Shown here one piece after another: positions 26,075-35,381 of a DNA stretch of 64,000 bases (position 1 is its first letter; each line of letters begins with the position of its first letter). Origin of the DNA: Thioalkalivibrio paradoxus (lineage in GTDB: Bacteria; Pseudomonadota; Gammaproteobacteria; Ectothiorhodospirales; Ectothiorhodospiraceae); the NCBI GenBank assembly GCA_011390565.1, contig JAABSC010000007.1, positions 48,654 to 112,653 on the forward strand, given 5' to 3'. The position numbers and the translations under genes were made by a program. A model generated the notes under the pieces. The model saw only the letters and a list, made by a program, of their open reading frames with translations, searched no databases and was not told where the DNA came from.

Positions 26075-26245
26075 CGCGCCTGGGGTCCGCATGCAGTGAT
26101 CCGGGGCCACCCATCGAGGGCGCTTCCCGCGGTTGCCCAGTGTACCGGAAAGTGTTCCACTGATTCGCACGAGATCGGCTTTGCGGTTTCCAGCGACGCA
26201 CCGGTTCGCGTGTTGCACTCGAGACATTCAAAAAAACACCTACAA

Positions 26246-26263
26246 GGCCATTCATAAATGGCC
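26246..26263. other. Short hairpin in fadL leader
   Basis: An 18-base inverted repeat (GGCCATTCATAAATGGCC) lies 20 bases before the start of the FadL-type gene and ten bases before its AAGGAG. An A7 run precedes it (26229-26236). It may affect translation of the downstream gene or end the divergent pyrC leader; no function is shown. Confidence 0.4.
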
Positions 26264-26283
26264 GGGCCCCACAAGGAGATGAC

Positions 26284-27597
26284 ATGAAACAACAAAGGAA
26301 TCGCCCTGCTCTGCCGCTTGTTGCCACCGGAATGCTGCTGGCGGGCACCCTGTTGATCCCGCCCGCCGCTGAAGCCACATTCGGCTATTACGGCTACGGC
26401 TATGGCACCAAGAGCAAGGGAATGGGGGGCGCGGGAACCGCACTGGCTCTGGATCCACTGGCCGGACTCACCAACCCGGCCAGCCTGGTCCACCAGGGCG
26501 ATGTCTGGGCTGCGGGGGCCACCCTGTTCAATCCGAACCGGAGCTACACCGCGGACGGGAATTTTCAGTCGCCACCCTTCGCCTTCATCACGCCGGGCAA
26601 GATCGAGAGCGGATCCGACTGGTTCCTGATTCCGAACTTTGCGCGCAACTGGATGCTGGACGAAGACAGTTCCATCAGCCTCACCGTGGCTGGAAACGGG
26701 GGCATGAACACCGATTATGGCAAGGCGGTTTTTGCCAACTTCACACCGCCCGGAGCACCCGAATTCTTCCAGGCCAGTTCGCCCACGGGTATCGATCTGG
26801 TGCAGCTGGCATTGGGGGTCAGCTATTCGCGCAAACTGAACGAACAGCACAGCATCGGGGTCACTCCCATTTTCGCGGTCCAGGGGTTCAGGGCCGAGGG
26901 GCTGGAGCCCTTCCGGGCCGTTTCCACCAACCCGGACAAGGTGACCAACAACGGCCGCGACTACTCCTACGGGGGCGGGATCCGGATCGGCTGGCAGGGA
27001 CAGATCACCCCTGAACTGACGCTCGGAGCCTCGTACCAGAGCAAGCTCAAGATGAGCCGTTTCGACGAATACAGCGGGCTGTTCGCGGAAGGCGGGAGAT
27101 TCGACATCGCCGGCACGTGGAACCTGGGGATTGGATATCAGGTGACCCCCGACGTGGTCGTGGCGTTCGATGTCCAGCGTTACCTCTATTCCGACATTCC
27201 TTCGATCAACAATCCGAACGACCTGCCCATCACCCCGGGCTCCCTCGGGGGTGATAACGGCGTGGGCTTCGGCTGGAAGGACATCACGGCCTACAAGCTC
27301 GGCGTGCAGTGGGCGTACAGCCCTGACCTCACGCTTCGGGCCGGCATCGCCGATGGCGATCAGCCGGTCCCGGGCACCCAGGCCCTGTTCAACATCCTCG
27401 CGCCGGGTGTAACCACCCGTCATTACACGCTCGGACTGAGCTACCGCCTCAGCGACCGCAGCGAAATCTCCGGGTCGTTCATGCATGCCCCCACCCAGCG
27501 CGTGCGCGGCACCAACCCGAACACGGGTCCGCAGACGGGTTTCATCCAGATGGACCAGAACGAGTTCGAACTGACCTACACACGCTACCTGTTCTGA
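26284..27597 (+). CDS. FadL/OmpP1-family outer membrane transporter
   Basis: This 437-residue protein has a signal peptide (to about residue 31, PAAEATFGYY) and then the FadL-type N-terminal GYGYGTKSKGMGGAGTALA stretch, which is the hatch start. The beta-barrel follows with aromatic strand ends and finishes in ...YTRYLF, the terminal Phe needed for BAM insertion. It should move hydrophobic compounds across the outer membrane. AAGGAG lies six bases before ATG. Confidence 0.92.
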   Translation: MKQQRNRPALPLVATGMLLAGTLLIPPAAEATFGYYGYGYGTKSKGMGGAGTALALDPLAGLTNPASLVHQGDVWAAGATLFNPNRSYTADGNFQSPPFAFITPGKIESGSDWFLIPNFARNWMLDEDSSISLTVAGNGGMNTDYGKAVFANFTPPGAPEFFQASSPTGIDLVQLALGVSYSRKLNEQHSIGVTPIFAVQGFRAEGLEPFRAVSTNPDKVTNNGRDYSYGGGIRIGWQGQITPELTLGASYQSKLKMSRFDEYSGLFAEGGRFDIAGTWNLGIGYQVTPDVVVAFDVQRYLYSDIPSINNPNDLPITPGSLGGDNGVGFGWKDITAYKLGVQWAYSPDLTLRAGIADGDQPVPGTQALFNILAPGVTTRHYTLGLSYRLSDRSEISGSFMHAPTQRVRGTNPNTGPQTGFIQMDQNEFELTYTRYLF

Positions 27598-27612
27598 TCG
27601 CCGAAGCAGAAC

Positions 27613-27648
27613 GGGGCGGTCCATCCAGCGCGATGCGGCCGCCCCTTT
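27613..27648 (+). terminator. Possible terminator after the FadL-type gene
   Basis: GGGGCGG (27613-27619) pairs with CCGCCCC (27639-27645), followed by TTT. The loop is long and the T tract is short, so this is a weak candidate. Confidence 0.35.
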
Positions 27649-27681
27649 CGGGTCTTACCGTCTTCGACACACGGGGCTCCC

Positions 27682-29034
27682 ATGCAGAATCGAAAACTGG
27701 TCGTGATCGGTGGAGACGCCGCCGGCATGAGCGCCGCTTCCAAGGTCCGGCGCGAACATCCGGATCGCAGCATCGTCGTATTCGAGCGCGGTCGGTTCAC
27801 CTCCTATGCCGCCTGCGGCATGCCGTACCTCGTCGCGGGGATGGTGGAGGCACCGGAAAAACTGATCGCGCGCAGTCCCGAGACGTTTCGCGAGAAACAG
27901 CGGATCGACGTGCGTACCCGCCATGAAGTCGTCGAGATCGACCCGGCCCGGAAACGGGTCCGCGTGCAGAACCTGGACGCGTCCCTGGAGTTCTGGGAAG
28001 ACTGGGACGATCTGCTGATCGCAACAGGTGCCTCGCCGATCCAGCCCGACGTGCCCAACGCGTCCGCCGACGGCATTTTCAGCCTCTCCACGCTGCAGAG
28101 CGGCCTCGACGTGTTCGAGGACATGCAGCGGCGTCCGCCTCGCAGCGCGGTGGTCGTGGGTGGCGGGTATGTCGGGATCGAGATGGCCGAAGCCCTGCGC
28201 GAGCGCGATGTCCCCGTGTCGCTCGTCGACATGGCGCCGCAGGTGATGAACACCCTGGACCCGGACATGGCCGAGGACATTGCAACGTTCATGCAGGATG
28301 CCGGGGTGCGTCTGTTCCTCGGAGAACGGCTGCAGCGGTTCGACGTCGATGCATCGGGCCGCGTGTCTTCGGTCGTCACGGACCAGCGCGCGCTCGAGGC
28401 CGACCTCGTGATCCTCGGACTCGGCATCCGGCCGAATTCCGCCCTTGCCCGCGCGGCGGGAATCCAGCTCGGGCCCAGTGGCGCCCTCCGCGTCGACCGC
28501 GGGATGCGAACCTCCGTCGCCGATATCTGGGCGGCCGGCGACTGTGCCGAATCCTTCCACCGGGTGAAAGAGGAACCGACGTTCATCGCACTGGGCACGG
28601 TGGCCAACAAGCACGGGCTGGTGGCGGGAACCAACCTGAGCGGCGGCGCCCTGGAATTTCCCGGTGTCCTGGGGACCGCGATCACCCGATTCCAGGATCT
28701 CGAGATCGCACGCACGGGGCTTTCGGAAAAGGAGGCGAAGGCGCTCGGCATCGCCTATCGAAGTCGAACCATCGAAGCGCTGACCCGATCGCACTACTTT
28801 CCGGGCGCCGCGAAGCTCAAGGTCAAGCTGCTGGTCGAAGCCGCGACCGGTCGTCTGCTGGGCGGGCAGATTGTCGGCCGCGGCGGGGCCGGCAAGCGCA
28901 TCGACACCCTCGCCACCGCGATCACCGCGCGAATGACCGCGGAACAGCTCGTCTACCTCGATCTGGCCTATGCACCGCCGTTTTCCCCGGTCTGGGATCC
29001 GGTGCAGACGGCGGCGCGAACGCTGAGCGGATAA
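27682..29034 (+). CDS. CoA-disulfide-reductase-like FAD/NAD(P)H oxidoreductase
   Basis: This 450-residue flavoprotein carries GGDAAGMSAASKVRR, the NAD(P)-binding VVVGGGYVGIEMAEAL and the FAD motif WAAGDCAE. A single active-site Cys (C45, in TSYAACGMPY) matches the Cys43 site of CoA-disulfide and per/polysulfide reductases, and the C-terminal dimerisation domain (YFPGAAKLKVKLLVE) is complete. A role in thiol or sulfane-sulfur reduction fits a sulfur oxidiser, with NADH oxidase as the other choice. Confidence 0.88.
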   Translation: MQNRKLVVIGGDAAGMSAASKVRREHPDRSIVVFERGRFTSYAACGMPYLVAGMVEAPEKLIARSPETFREKQRIDVRTRHEVVEIDPARKRVRVQNLDASLEFWEDWDDLLIATGASPIQPDVPNASADGIFSLSTLQSGLDVFEDMQRRPPRSAVVVGGGYVGIEMAEALRERDVPVSLVDMAPQVMNTLDPDMAEDIATFMQDAGVRLFLGERLQRFDVDASGRVSSVVTDQRALEADLVILGLGIRPNSALARAAGIQLGPSGALRVDRGMRTSVADIWAAGDCAESFHRVKEEPTFIALGTVANKHGLVAGTNLSGGALEFPGVLGTAITRFQDLEIARTGLSEKEAKALGIAYRSRTIEALTRSHYFPGAAKLKVKLLVEAATGRLLGGQIVGRGGAGKRIDTLATAITARMTAEQLVYLDLAYAPPFSPVWDPVQTAARTLSG

Positions 29035-29051
29035 GCCGGACGCATGCCGCG

Positions 29052-29543
29052 CTAGCGCATGAACACGTGCCCCTCTTCCTGCTGCAGGCGGATGATTTCC
29101 GCATCCGCCATCGGCACGATGCGCACGAACCCGTGGATGTCCTCCGGGTCGAAGCCGCGTTCGTGCGCCGCGACTCGACACATTCGGAACTCGATCGGAC
29201 CCGCCAGGGTGAGGCTCTGCGCGCGCCGCATCAGCTCGCCGTACTCGCCGTAATTCTCGATTCCGAAGAAGCGGATCTCGTCCCCATGCAGCACCAGCAC
29301 GATCGATGCCTCGAAAGGATCCGCCTCATAGACATTGTTGAGGAAGCTCACCCGATCCAGGATGCGTTCAAAACGGGCCGGATCGCCCTCCGCAACGTCA
29401 TAGACGACCTTCTGCGGAGCGTATTCGATGGGGTCGACGCTCGCGGTGCCCCAGGGCGCGACTTCGGATGGATCGGCAAGGGCCGGGGTCGGACCGATTG
29501 TGATCAGAATCGCGGCGATGAGAAAACGTCCAACTGAATGCAT
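29052..29543 (-). CDS. DsrE-family exported protein
   Basis: This 163-residue protein starts with a signal peptide (FLIAAILITIGPTPALA). The DsrE/DsrF-like fold is shown by VVYDVAEGDPARFERILDRV, ASIVLVLHGDEIRFF and the Cys-containing strand FRMCRVAAHERGF. Family members take part in sulfur transfer; an exported version may act in periplasmic sulfur handling. It is convergent with the CoA-disulfide-reductase-like gene. Confidence 0.84.
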   Translation of the reverse strand: MHSVGRFLIAAILITIGPTPALADPSEVAPWGTASVDPIEYAPQKVVYDVAEGDPARFERILDRVSFLNNVYEADPFEASIVLVLHGDEIRFFGIENYGEYGELMRRAQSLTLAGPIEFRMCRVAAHERGFDPEDIHGFVRIVPMADAEIIRLQQEEGHVFMR

Positions 29544-29718
29544 GAAGTTCTCCCCGTTTACAGTTCAGAGAAAGAGGTACCGGAAGGTCGATTTCCGAAC
29601 GCCGGTCGGGAATCCAACGCCCCGGACCTGCGGACCCATCCCGACCCAGGCATGCTTGCTGGGTAGACACCGTTGCGACCCGGCGCGTTCCCGGATCCAT
29701 CGCTGGCATGCGCGCGCC

Positions 29719-29724
29719 TATAAT
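29719..29724 (+). promoter_or_regulatory. Possible -10 element before the PF10136 gene
   Basis: TATAAT lies 51 bases before the ATG at 29775, in a GC-rich 231-base gap. No convincing -35 is seen at the right spacing. Confidence 0.4.
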
Positions 29725-29774
29725 GCCCTCTTCCTGCATCGTGCCGACGTCACGCCGGGAGCACAAGAGGCACC

Positions 29775-31790
29775 ATGAACCGGATATCACCCGAAGCGCT
29801 TCTCAAGGCGCTGGCAGAAAACCGAGACGGAGATTTCGCCGACACCCTGCGACAGATCATCGACTGGTTGCGTCCGGCGCGCGCTGAAGCGGGAGTCGCA
29901 CGGACCATCTCCCGGATCGAGGAACTGTCGCTCGCGCTCGGTGAGAACCCGGAGTCGCGGGAGCAACTGCGGGGCCGGTTGGAGGAAGGCCTGAAGCAGG
30001 CGCGGCATCTGACGCTCTACACAGGCATCGGCCTCTTTTCGCGCCGGGGGTTCCTGCGCGAGTTCGGCCAGCGACTGTACGAACGCTTCAACCCACGCCC
30101 CATGCAGCGGCAGGACCTGCGCGACGTGATCGCATGGGTATTCCACCATTCAGGGGATCCGCAATGGGTTGCCGCGCTACCTGATGACGCTTGGTGGCGC
30201 TTGCTGGAGGCCTTCGGCTGCCTGGCCGATGATCGGTCCGGGGTGCAGGCGTATGCGCGCGAGGAGATGCTCTATGCCCTCGAGATGCTGTCGGTGTGGA
30301 TTGCCGCCGAAGAGCTGGAACCGGAACTGCTGCGGCTCGATCCCGCCATTGCCGAACACGACTCGGCGTTTGTCGCACAACAGCGGGAACTGGCTCTGTT
30401 CGTCGAACGCTATCGTGCCGGGGAGCAGGACCCGACACTTGATCACTACGACGACCGTCAGGCGCGGGTGCTGCTGGACCAGTGCAGCGACCAGATCACG
30501 CGACTGCGCAAACGCGCCGTGACCCGCGGCAGCAGCATCTCGCTCACCCACCTGCTCGAGCGCCTGGACCAGACCCTGCGACGGATCCGGCAACTGCTGG
30601 CGATCCTGGAGCCGGAGCAACCGGAGTCCCGCCGCGCCGGCGCGGTCGCCCTGTTCCGGGAACTCGTGACGGCCACTGGCCGGCGCAACAGCCTGCGCTC
30701 GCTCTGGCAGGACAACGTCAAGCTGCTCGCGCGCAGCGTGACCCAGCAGGCAAGCGAAACCGGTGAGCACTACATCACGACCGACCGTGCCCAATATCTG
30801 CAGATGCTCCGTTCCGGCGCCGGGGCCGGTTTCATCATCGCAGCAATGGCTCTGATCAAGATCCAGATCGAAGGGCTGCACCTCACCCCCGCGATCCACA
30901 CCTTCTGGGTCAGCCTGAACTACGGCCTCGGCTTCGTGCTCATCCACCTGCTCCATTTCACGGTCGCGACCAAGCAGCCGGCAATGACGGCCGCACGTCT
31001 GGCCGCGGCCATCGAAGAAACCGAACGAGGCACCGCGGATCCCGCCCGTCTGGCCGACCTCCTGCTCCAGGTGGGACGTTCTCAGTTCGTCGCGGTCCTC
31101 GGCAATGTCAGCGTGGCTCTGCCCGTCGCGGTCCTGCTCGGCCTGCTGTACAGTCTCGTGCTGGGTGCACCCGTCCTCGACGCGCAGGAGGTGGACTACC
31201 AGCTCGACCAGCTCGAGCCCTTCACGGGACTGGCACTGTTCCACGCCGCCATTGCGGGGGTCTGGCTTTTCGTCGCCGGACTGATCTCCGGCTTCTTCGA
31301 CAACCGCTGCGCCTACCTGGATCTGCCCGGACGGCTGCGCGGACATCCGCTGCTGCGGCACATCCTTTCCGATCGGCAACGCAACCGGCTGGCGGAGTAC
31401 ATCGGGCACAATTACGGGGCGCTGGCCGGAAACTTCTTCTTCGGGCTGCTGCTCGGCGTGACCGGCTACATCGGTTACCTGCTGAGTCTGCCGCTGGACA
31501 TCCGTCACGTCGCCTTCGCTTCGGCCAACCTCGGATACTCGGTCTCGGCGGCCCTGCCCGGCCTGTTCGAGTTTCTGCTATACCTGATCCTGGTATTGCT
31601 GATCGGGGCCGTGAATCTCTGGGTCAGCTTCGGACTCGCCCTGTACGTGGCGCTGAAGGCGCGCGGCACCCGAATCGGCGCACTCGACCGGCTGCTCGGA
31701 GCGTATGGACGCCGAATCCGTTCGCACCCGCGTGAACTCCTGCTACCCCCGCGGGCGGAGGAACCCGGGAACGAGGGGCCGCAACGCTGA
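29775..31790 (+). CDS. PF10136-family membrane protein (named site-specific recombinase in databases)
   Basis: This 671-residue protein has a soluble helical N-terminal half and about six hydrophobic helices from residue 345 on (GAGAGFIIAAMALIKIQI, FVAVLGNVSVALPVAVLLGL, LFHAAIAGVWLFVAGLISG, and others). Such proteins are labelled site-specific recombinase, but no recombinase catalytic motif is visible and the layout is that of a membrane protein. It is the first of three same-strand genes with short gaps, the last being a potassium channel, which suggests a shared membrane role. Confidence 0.85.
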   Translation: MNRISPEALLKALAENRDGDFADTLRQIIDWLRPARAEAGVARTISRIEELSLALGENPESREQLRGRLEEGLKQARHLTLYTGIGLFSRRGFLREFGQRLYERFNPRPMQRQDLRDVIAWVFHHSGDPQWVAALPDDAWWRLLEAFGCLADDRSGVQAYAREEMLYALEMLSVWIAAEELEPELLRLDPAIAEHDSAFVAQQRELALFVERYRAGEQDPTLDHYDDRQARVLLDQCSDQITRLRKRAVTRGSSISLTHLLERLDQTLRRIRQLLAILEPEQPESRRAGAVALFRELVTATGRRNSLRSLWQDNVKLLARSVTQQASETGEHYITTDRAQYLQMLRSGAGAGFIIAAMALIKIQIEGLHLTPAIHTFWVSLNYGLGFVLIHLLHFTVATKQPAMTAARLAAAIEETERGTADPARLADLLLQVGRSQFVAVLGNVSVALPVAVLLGLLYSLVLGAPVLDAQEVDYQLDQLEPFTGLALFHAAIAGVWLFVAGLISGFFDNRCAYLDLPGRLRGHPLLRHILSDRQRNRLAEYIGHNYGALAGNFFFGLLLGVTGYIGYLLSLPLDIRHVAFASANLGYSVSAALPGLFEFLLYLILVLLIGAVNLWVSFGLALYVALKARGTRIGALDRLLGAYGRRIRSHPRELLLPPRAEEPGNEGPQR

Positions 31791-31828
31791 TCACGTCCGG
31801 GAAGCCGGCCGCCACAAGGGGAACACGG

Positions 31829-32212
31829 ATGAATTTCGAGAAAGTCCTGTTCGGATTCTTCATCATTCTTGCGCTGACGCTGAACTTCGGATTCGTGCTG
31901 GGCGAGATCGACAATCCGGCGCACCACAACGTCTACGAACTCTTCGCCGCCATCGTGGTGAACCTGATCGCGACCGTATTGAAATTCGGCGACCGCACCC
32001 ATACCGGCGCCCTGTTGCTCGCGACATCGCTGGTCGCCATCCTGCAACTGCTCGCCGCGGCGGTGGTCTGGGGCTACGCGGTGAACATCGGCACCTCGGG
32101 GTTGGACCCGATGCTGATGGCCAGCATCGTGTCCCTGGCGGCGGGTGCCGTGGTTGCGAACGTGATCTCGGTGGTGCTGCTGATTACCGACGCCGTGAAC
32201 CTGCGCCGCTGA
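31829..32212 (+). CDS. DUF6394-type membrane protein
   Basis: This 127-residue protein has four hydrophobic helices (FEKVLFGFFIILALTLNFGF, ELFAAIVVNLIATVLKFGD, LLATSLVAILQLLAAAVVWG, AAGAVVANVISVVLLITD). It is close to what I remember of DUF6394 proteins that sit next to TrkA-domain channels. The stop is 7 bases from the channel start, so cotranslation is likely. Function is unknown. Confidence 0.75.
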   Translation: MNFEKVLFGFFIILALTLNFGFVLGEIDNPAHHNVYELFAAIVVNLIATVLKFGDRTHTGALLLATSLVAILQLLAAAVVWGYAVNIGTSGLDPMLMASIVSLAAGAVVANVISVVLLITDAVNLRR

Positions 32213-32219
32213 CTTCATC

Positions 32220-33917
32220 ATGGACAAGCTGCTGTTCCTTTTTCTGCGGCGCATGCGGGCCCCACTGCTGGCCCTGATCACGGCCTACTCGATCTCGATC
32301 GCCGGTCTGGTGCTGATTCCAGGCATCGACGACCAGGGCGAACCCTGGCGCATGGATTTCTTCCATGCCTTCTATTTCGTCAGCTACATGGCCACGACGA
32401 TCGGATTCGGGGAGATACCGCACGCATTCAGTGAAGGGCAGCGGATGTGGACCGTAGCCACGATCTATCTCTCGGTCATCACGTGGCTGTACGCGATCGG
32501 GAAGATCCTGACCCTGATTCAGGATCCCACGTTCAGACTGGCCGTGAGCCAGCATGCATTCGACCGCAGCATCCGGAGACTGCGCGCGCCCTTTTTCATC
32601 ATCTGCGGGTATGGCGATACCGGCAGTCTGCTGGTGCGGGCCCTGCTGCGGCGCCGAAGGCGCGTCGTGGTGATCGATCGCAGCCAGGACCGCATCAATG
32701 ACCTCGCGCTCTCCGCGATGGATTTTCACATCCCGGGCCTGTGCGCCGATGCCAGCAGTGTCGAACGGCTGCAGTCGGCCGGACTGTCCCACCCGTTCTG
32801 TCAGGGCGTCGTTGCGCTGACCAATCACGACGACGTCAACCTCAAGATCGCGATCACGGTGAAGCTGCTGAACCCCGACCTGCCGGTGATCTGCAGGGCC
32901 GAAAGCCGGGACACCGAGCGCAACATGCGCTCGTTCGGAACCGACCAGGTCATCAACCCCTTCGCGATCTTCGGCGAGCGCCTCGCGCTCGCGCTGCACT
33001 CGCCGGGTCACCACCTGCTGCACCAGTGGCTCAGCAGCGTGCCGGGGAACGAATTGCCGATGCCGATCTATCCGCCGCACGGCACCTGGATCCTGTGTGG
33101 CTTCGGCCGCTTCGGCAAGGCCGTTCATGCGGGGCTGCAAAAGGAAGGCGTCACCACCGTGATCGTCGAGGAGGATCCCGAACGTGCGGGCTGTGCCGGC
33201 GAATGCATACGCGGCCGCGGGACCGAGGCGGACACGCTGGAGGAAGCCGGGGTCCACTCCGCCGCCGGCATCGTCGCCGGCACCGATAGCGACAGTAACA
33301 ACCTGTCGATCCTGATGACGGCCCACGAGCTGAACCCGGAGCTGTTCATGGTCGCCCGCCAGAACCGCGACGAAAACGGCGCACTGTTCGAGGCGGGCCA
33401 TCCCCACCTTGCGGTACGTCACAGTGAAATCCTCGCCGAAGCCGTCCTTGCGCAACTGACGTCCCCGCTGCTGCCGCAGTTTCTGGTTCATGCAAAGAGC
33501 CGTGACGAAGACTGGGTCAACGAACTGCTGAGCCGGATCGGCGCGGTGACGGACGAACGCGTGCCGGCGGTCTGGAGCATCGAACTGACCCCGAACACCG
33601 CACCGGCATGGCTGGAGCGTCTCCGGCACGAACGCCTTTCGCTGGGTCAGCTTCTGACGCATCCGGTGCATCGGGACCAGCAGATCCCGTGTGTGGCGCT
33701 GTTGCTGCAACGGGCCGGCGGGGCCCGGGTGCTGCTGACACCGGACGACAACGTCTCACTGGAACCGGGCGACCGGATCCTGTTCTCGGGTCAGCCCAGC
33801 GCCATCGCGCGGCTGCTCCGGGTCTTGCGCAATCCCCACGTACTCGACTTCCTGCTCACCGGCACGGATCGTCCACAAGGCTGGCTTTGGCGCCGTTTCG
33901 GATCACGGTCGGCGTAA
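32220..33917 (+). CDS. Potassium channel with two TrkA-N (RCK) domains
   Basis: This 565-residue protein has two transmembrane helices around a pore with the filter TTIGFGE (residues 59-65), then a TrkA-N domain from about 120 (FFIICGYGDTGSLLVRALL), a second from about 285 (TWILCGFGRFGKAVHAGLQ) and a TrkA-C-like tail. The GYG is replaced by GFG, which is known in several K+ channels. RCK domains bind nucleotides or Ca2+ and gate the pore. Probably an operon with the two preceding genes. Confidence 0.88.
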   Translation: MDKLLFLFLRRMRAPLLALITAYSISIAGLVLIPGIDDQGEPWRMDFFHAFYFVSYMATTIGFGEIPHAFSEGQRMWTVATIYLSVITWLYAIGKILTLIQDPTFRLAVSQHAFDRSIRRLRAPFFIICGYGDTGSLLVRALLRRRRRVVVIDRSQDRINDLALSAMDFHIPGLCADASSVERLQSAGLSHPFCQGVVALTNHDDVNLKIAITVKLLNPDLPVICRAESRDTERNMRSFGTDQVINPFAIFGERLALALHSPGHHLLHQWLSSVPGNELPMPIYPPHGTWILCGFGRFGKAVHAGLQKEGVTTVIVEEDPERAGCAGECIRGRGTEADTLEEAGVHSAAGIVAGTDSDSNNLSILMTAHELNPELFMVARQNRDENGALFEAGHPHLAVRHSEILAEAVLAQLTSPLLPQFLVHAKSRDEDWVNELLSRIGAVTDERVPAVWSIELTPNTAPAWLERLRHERLSLGQLLTHPVHRDQQIPCVALLLQRAGGARVLLTPDDNVSLEPGDRILFSGQPSAIARLLRVLRNPHVLDFLLTGTDRPQGWLWRRFGSRSA

Positions 33918-34015
33918 AACCGGAAGGCAAGGACCCCGGCGACCGGCGGAAATACCCCTGACGGAGGACACAATGCTATTTTAGTGCCCTTCTACCCTCC
34001 CCCGGAGCCGATTGA

Positions 34016-34486
34016 ATGTCGACGCTGCTGATCAGCCTGATGGTCGCCCTGCACGCCCTGTCCGCCGCCGTCTGGGTCGGCGGCATGTTCTTCGCCTACG
34101 TCGCGCTTCGCCCCGCGGCCGCGGCTGTGCTCAAGCTACCCGAGCGCACCACCCTCTGGCAGGAGAGCTTCGCGCGTTTCTTCCCCTGGGTGTGGGGTAT
34201 CGTGATCATCCTGCTGGCCACCGGCTTCTGGCTGATCTTCGGTCTCTACGGCGGCATGGGCAACGTGGGCGTGCACGTGCACACGATGCTGCTGCTGGGC
34301 CTGATCATGATGGCGATCTACGCGCACATCTTCTTCGCCCCCTACCGGCGCATGCGCCTGGCCATCGCGGCACAGGAATGGCCGGAAGCCGGTCGCCGAC
34401 TGGGCCAGATCCGGATCTTCATCGGCATCAACCTGATCCTGGGACTGGTCACCATCGTGCTGGGGACCGGGGGGCGTTACTGGTAA
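34016..34486 (+). CDS. CopD-family membrane protein
   Basis: This 156-residue protein has four hydrophobic helices, with the family start LMVALHALSAAVWVGGMFFA, His in GVHVHTMLLLG and YAHIFF. These His and Met positions match the CopD/PF05425 core, linked to copper uptake or heme-like binding. It stands alone after the K+ channel gene. Confidence 0.85.
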   Translation: MSTLLISLMVALHALSAAVWVGGMFFAYVALRPAAAAVLKLPERTTLWQESFARFFPWVWGIVIILLATGFWLIFGLYGGMGNVGVHVHTMLLLGLIMMAIYAHIFFAPYRRMRLAIAAQEWPEAGRRLGQIRIFIGINLILGLVTIVLGTGGRYW

Positions 34487-34531
34487 CGCGCGCGTCCGCA
34501 GCACCCCCGGCGGGCGACGGGATCCCCGACC

Positions 34532-35269
34532 TCACAGTCCCAAGGGGCGGAGGATCGCCGCACGCGCCGCATCCGCAAGTTCACGGCGCGTGGTTCCGGG
34601 CGCCACCGGGATCAGGGGCAGCAGATGCACGGTAACGCAGGTCTTCTCGCGGCACAGAAGCCGCCAGGCATGCGTTAGCAGAACGTCGTCTCCCGAATAC
34701 GAGGCCTGGGGCGCCGAGCCGTCGGATTCGCGTCCGTAGTCGAGGGCTACGGGCTGTACCGGGATGCCCGTATCCACCGCAGCAGCGAGCAGCCGCGGAT
34801 GGAAGCGGCGCACTTCCCCGCCGCGCGTGGTGGTTCCCTCGGGAAACAGCACGACGCGTTCGCCCTGCTGCAGTGCCTCGGCGATCTTCCCGGAGAGTTG
34901 CTCCGTGTGGTGCCCTCCACGCTGGATGAACAGGGTGTGATTGCGCCGGGCAAGAAATCCGAGCACCGGCCAGCGGGCGATCTCCGCTTTGGACAGAAAG
35001 CGCACGTCCAGCGCCGATCCGATCAATGGAATGTCCAGCCAGGACACGTGGTTCGCAATCACCAGCGCCGGCGCCGCCCCCGGTTCCCCCCGGTACTGCA
35101 CCTCGACTCCGGAGATCGCGAGCCCCCTTCGGTACCAGTGCCGACGGATCTCCACCAGCCTCTGCCGGCCCTCAGGGCTGAAGCCGTGCCGGAACGTGAC
35201 CCACACGCCATACAGCAGAAAAAACACCAGCATCACCGTTCGGTAACCGCCGCGCAGGACACCCCGCAT
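34532..35269 (-). CDS. 1-acyl-sn-glycerol-3-phosphate acyltransferase (PlsC family)
   Basis: This 245-residue enzyme has the acyltransferase box H-x4-D in NHVSWLDIPLI and the phosphate-binding motif FPEGTTTRGGE. An N-terminal hydrophobic helix (TVMLVFFLLYGVWV) anchors it in the inner membrane. It should acylate lysophosphatidic acid in phospholipid synthesis. The ATG at 35269 is preferred to a GTG five codons upstream. Other lyso-lipid substrates (ornithine lipid) are possible. Confidence 0.87.
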   Translation of the reverse strand: MRGVLRGGYRTVMLVFFLLYGVWVTFRHGFSPEGRQRLVEIRRHWYRRGLAISGVEVQYRGEPGAAPALVIANHVSWLDIPLIGSALDVRFLSKAEIARWPVLGFLARRNHTLFIQRGGHHTEQLSGKIAEALQQGERVVLFPEGTTTRGGEVRRFHPRLLAAAVDTGIPVQPVALDYGRESDGSAPQASYSGDDVLLTHAWRLLCREKTCVTVHLLPLIPVAPGTTRRELADAARAAILRPLGL

Positions 35270-35381
35270 GCCTACCCCCGTCACTCCCGACCGGGGAGCG
35301 CGTCAAACCGATACGATACCAGCCTCACCGCATCCACGAAGCACCCGAAGCGGGAATGGACGCTCTTTCCGCGTTCCGGAC

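Noticed and set aside
29775..31790. PF10136 gene as evidence of a mobile element or prophage
   Set aside because: Despite the recombinase name the protein lacks catalytic Tyr or Ser recombinase motifs and is a membrane protein; no att sites, integrase or transposase are near.
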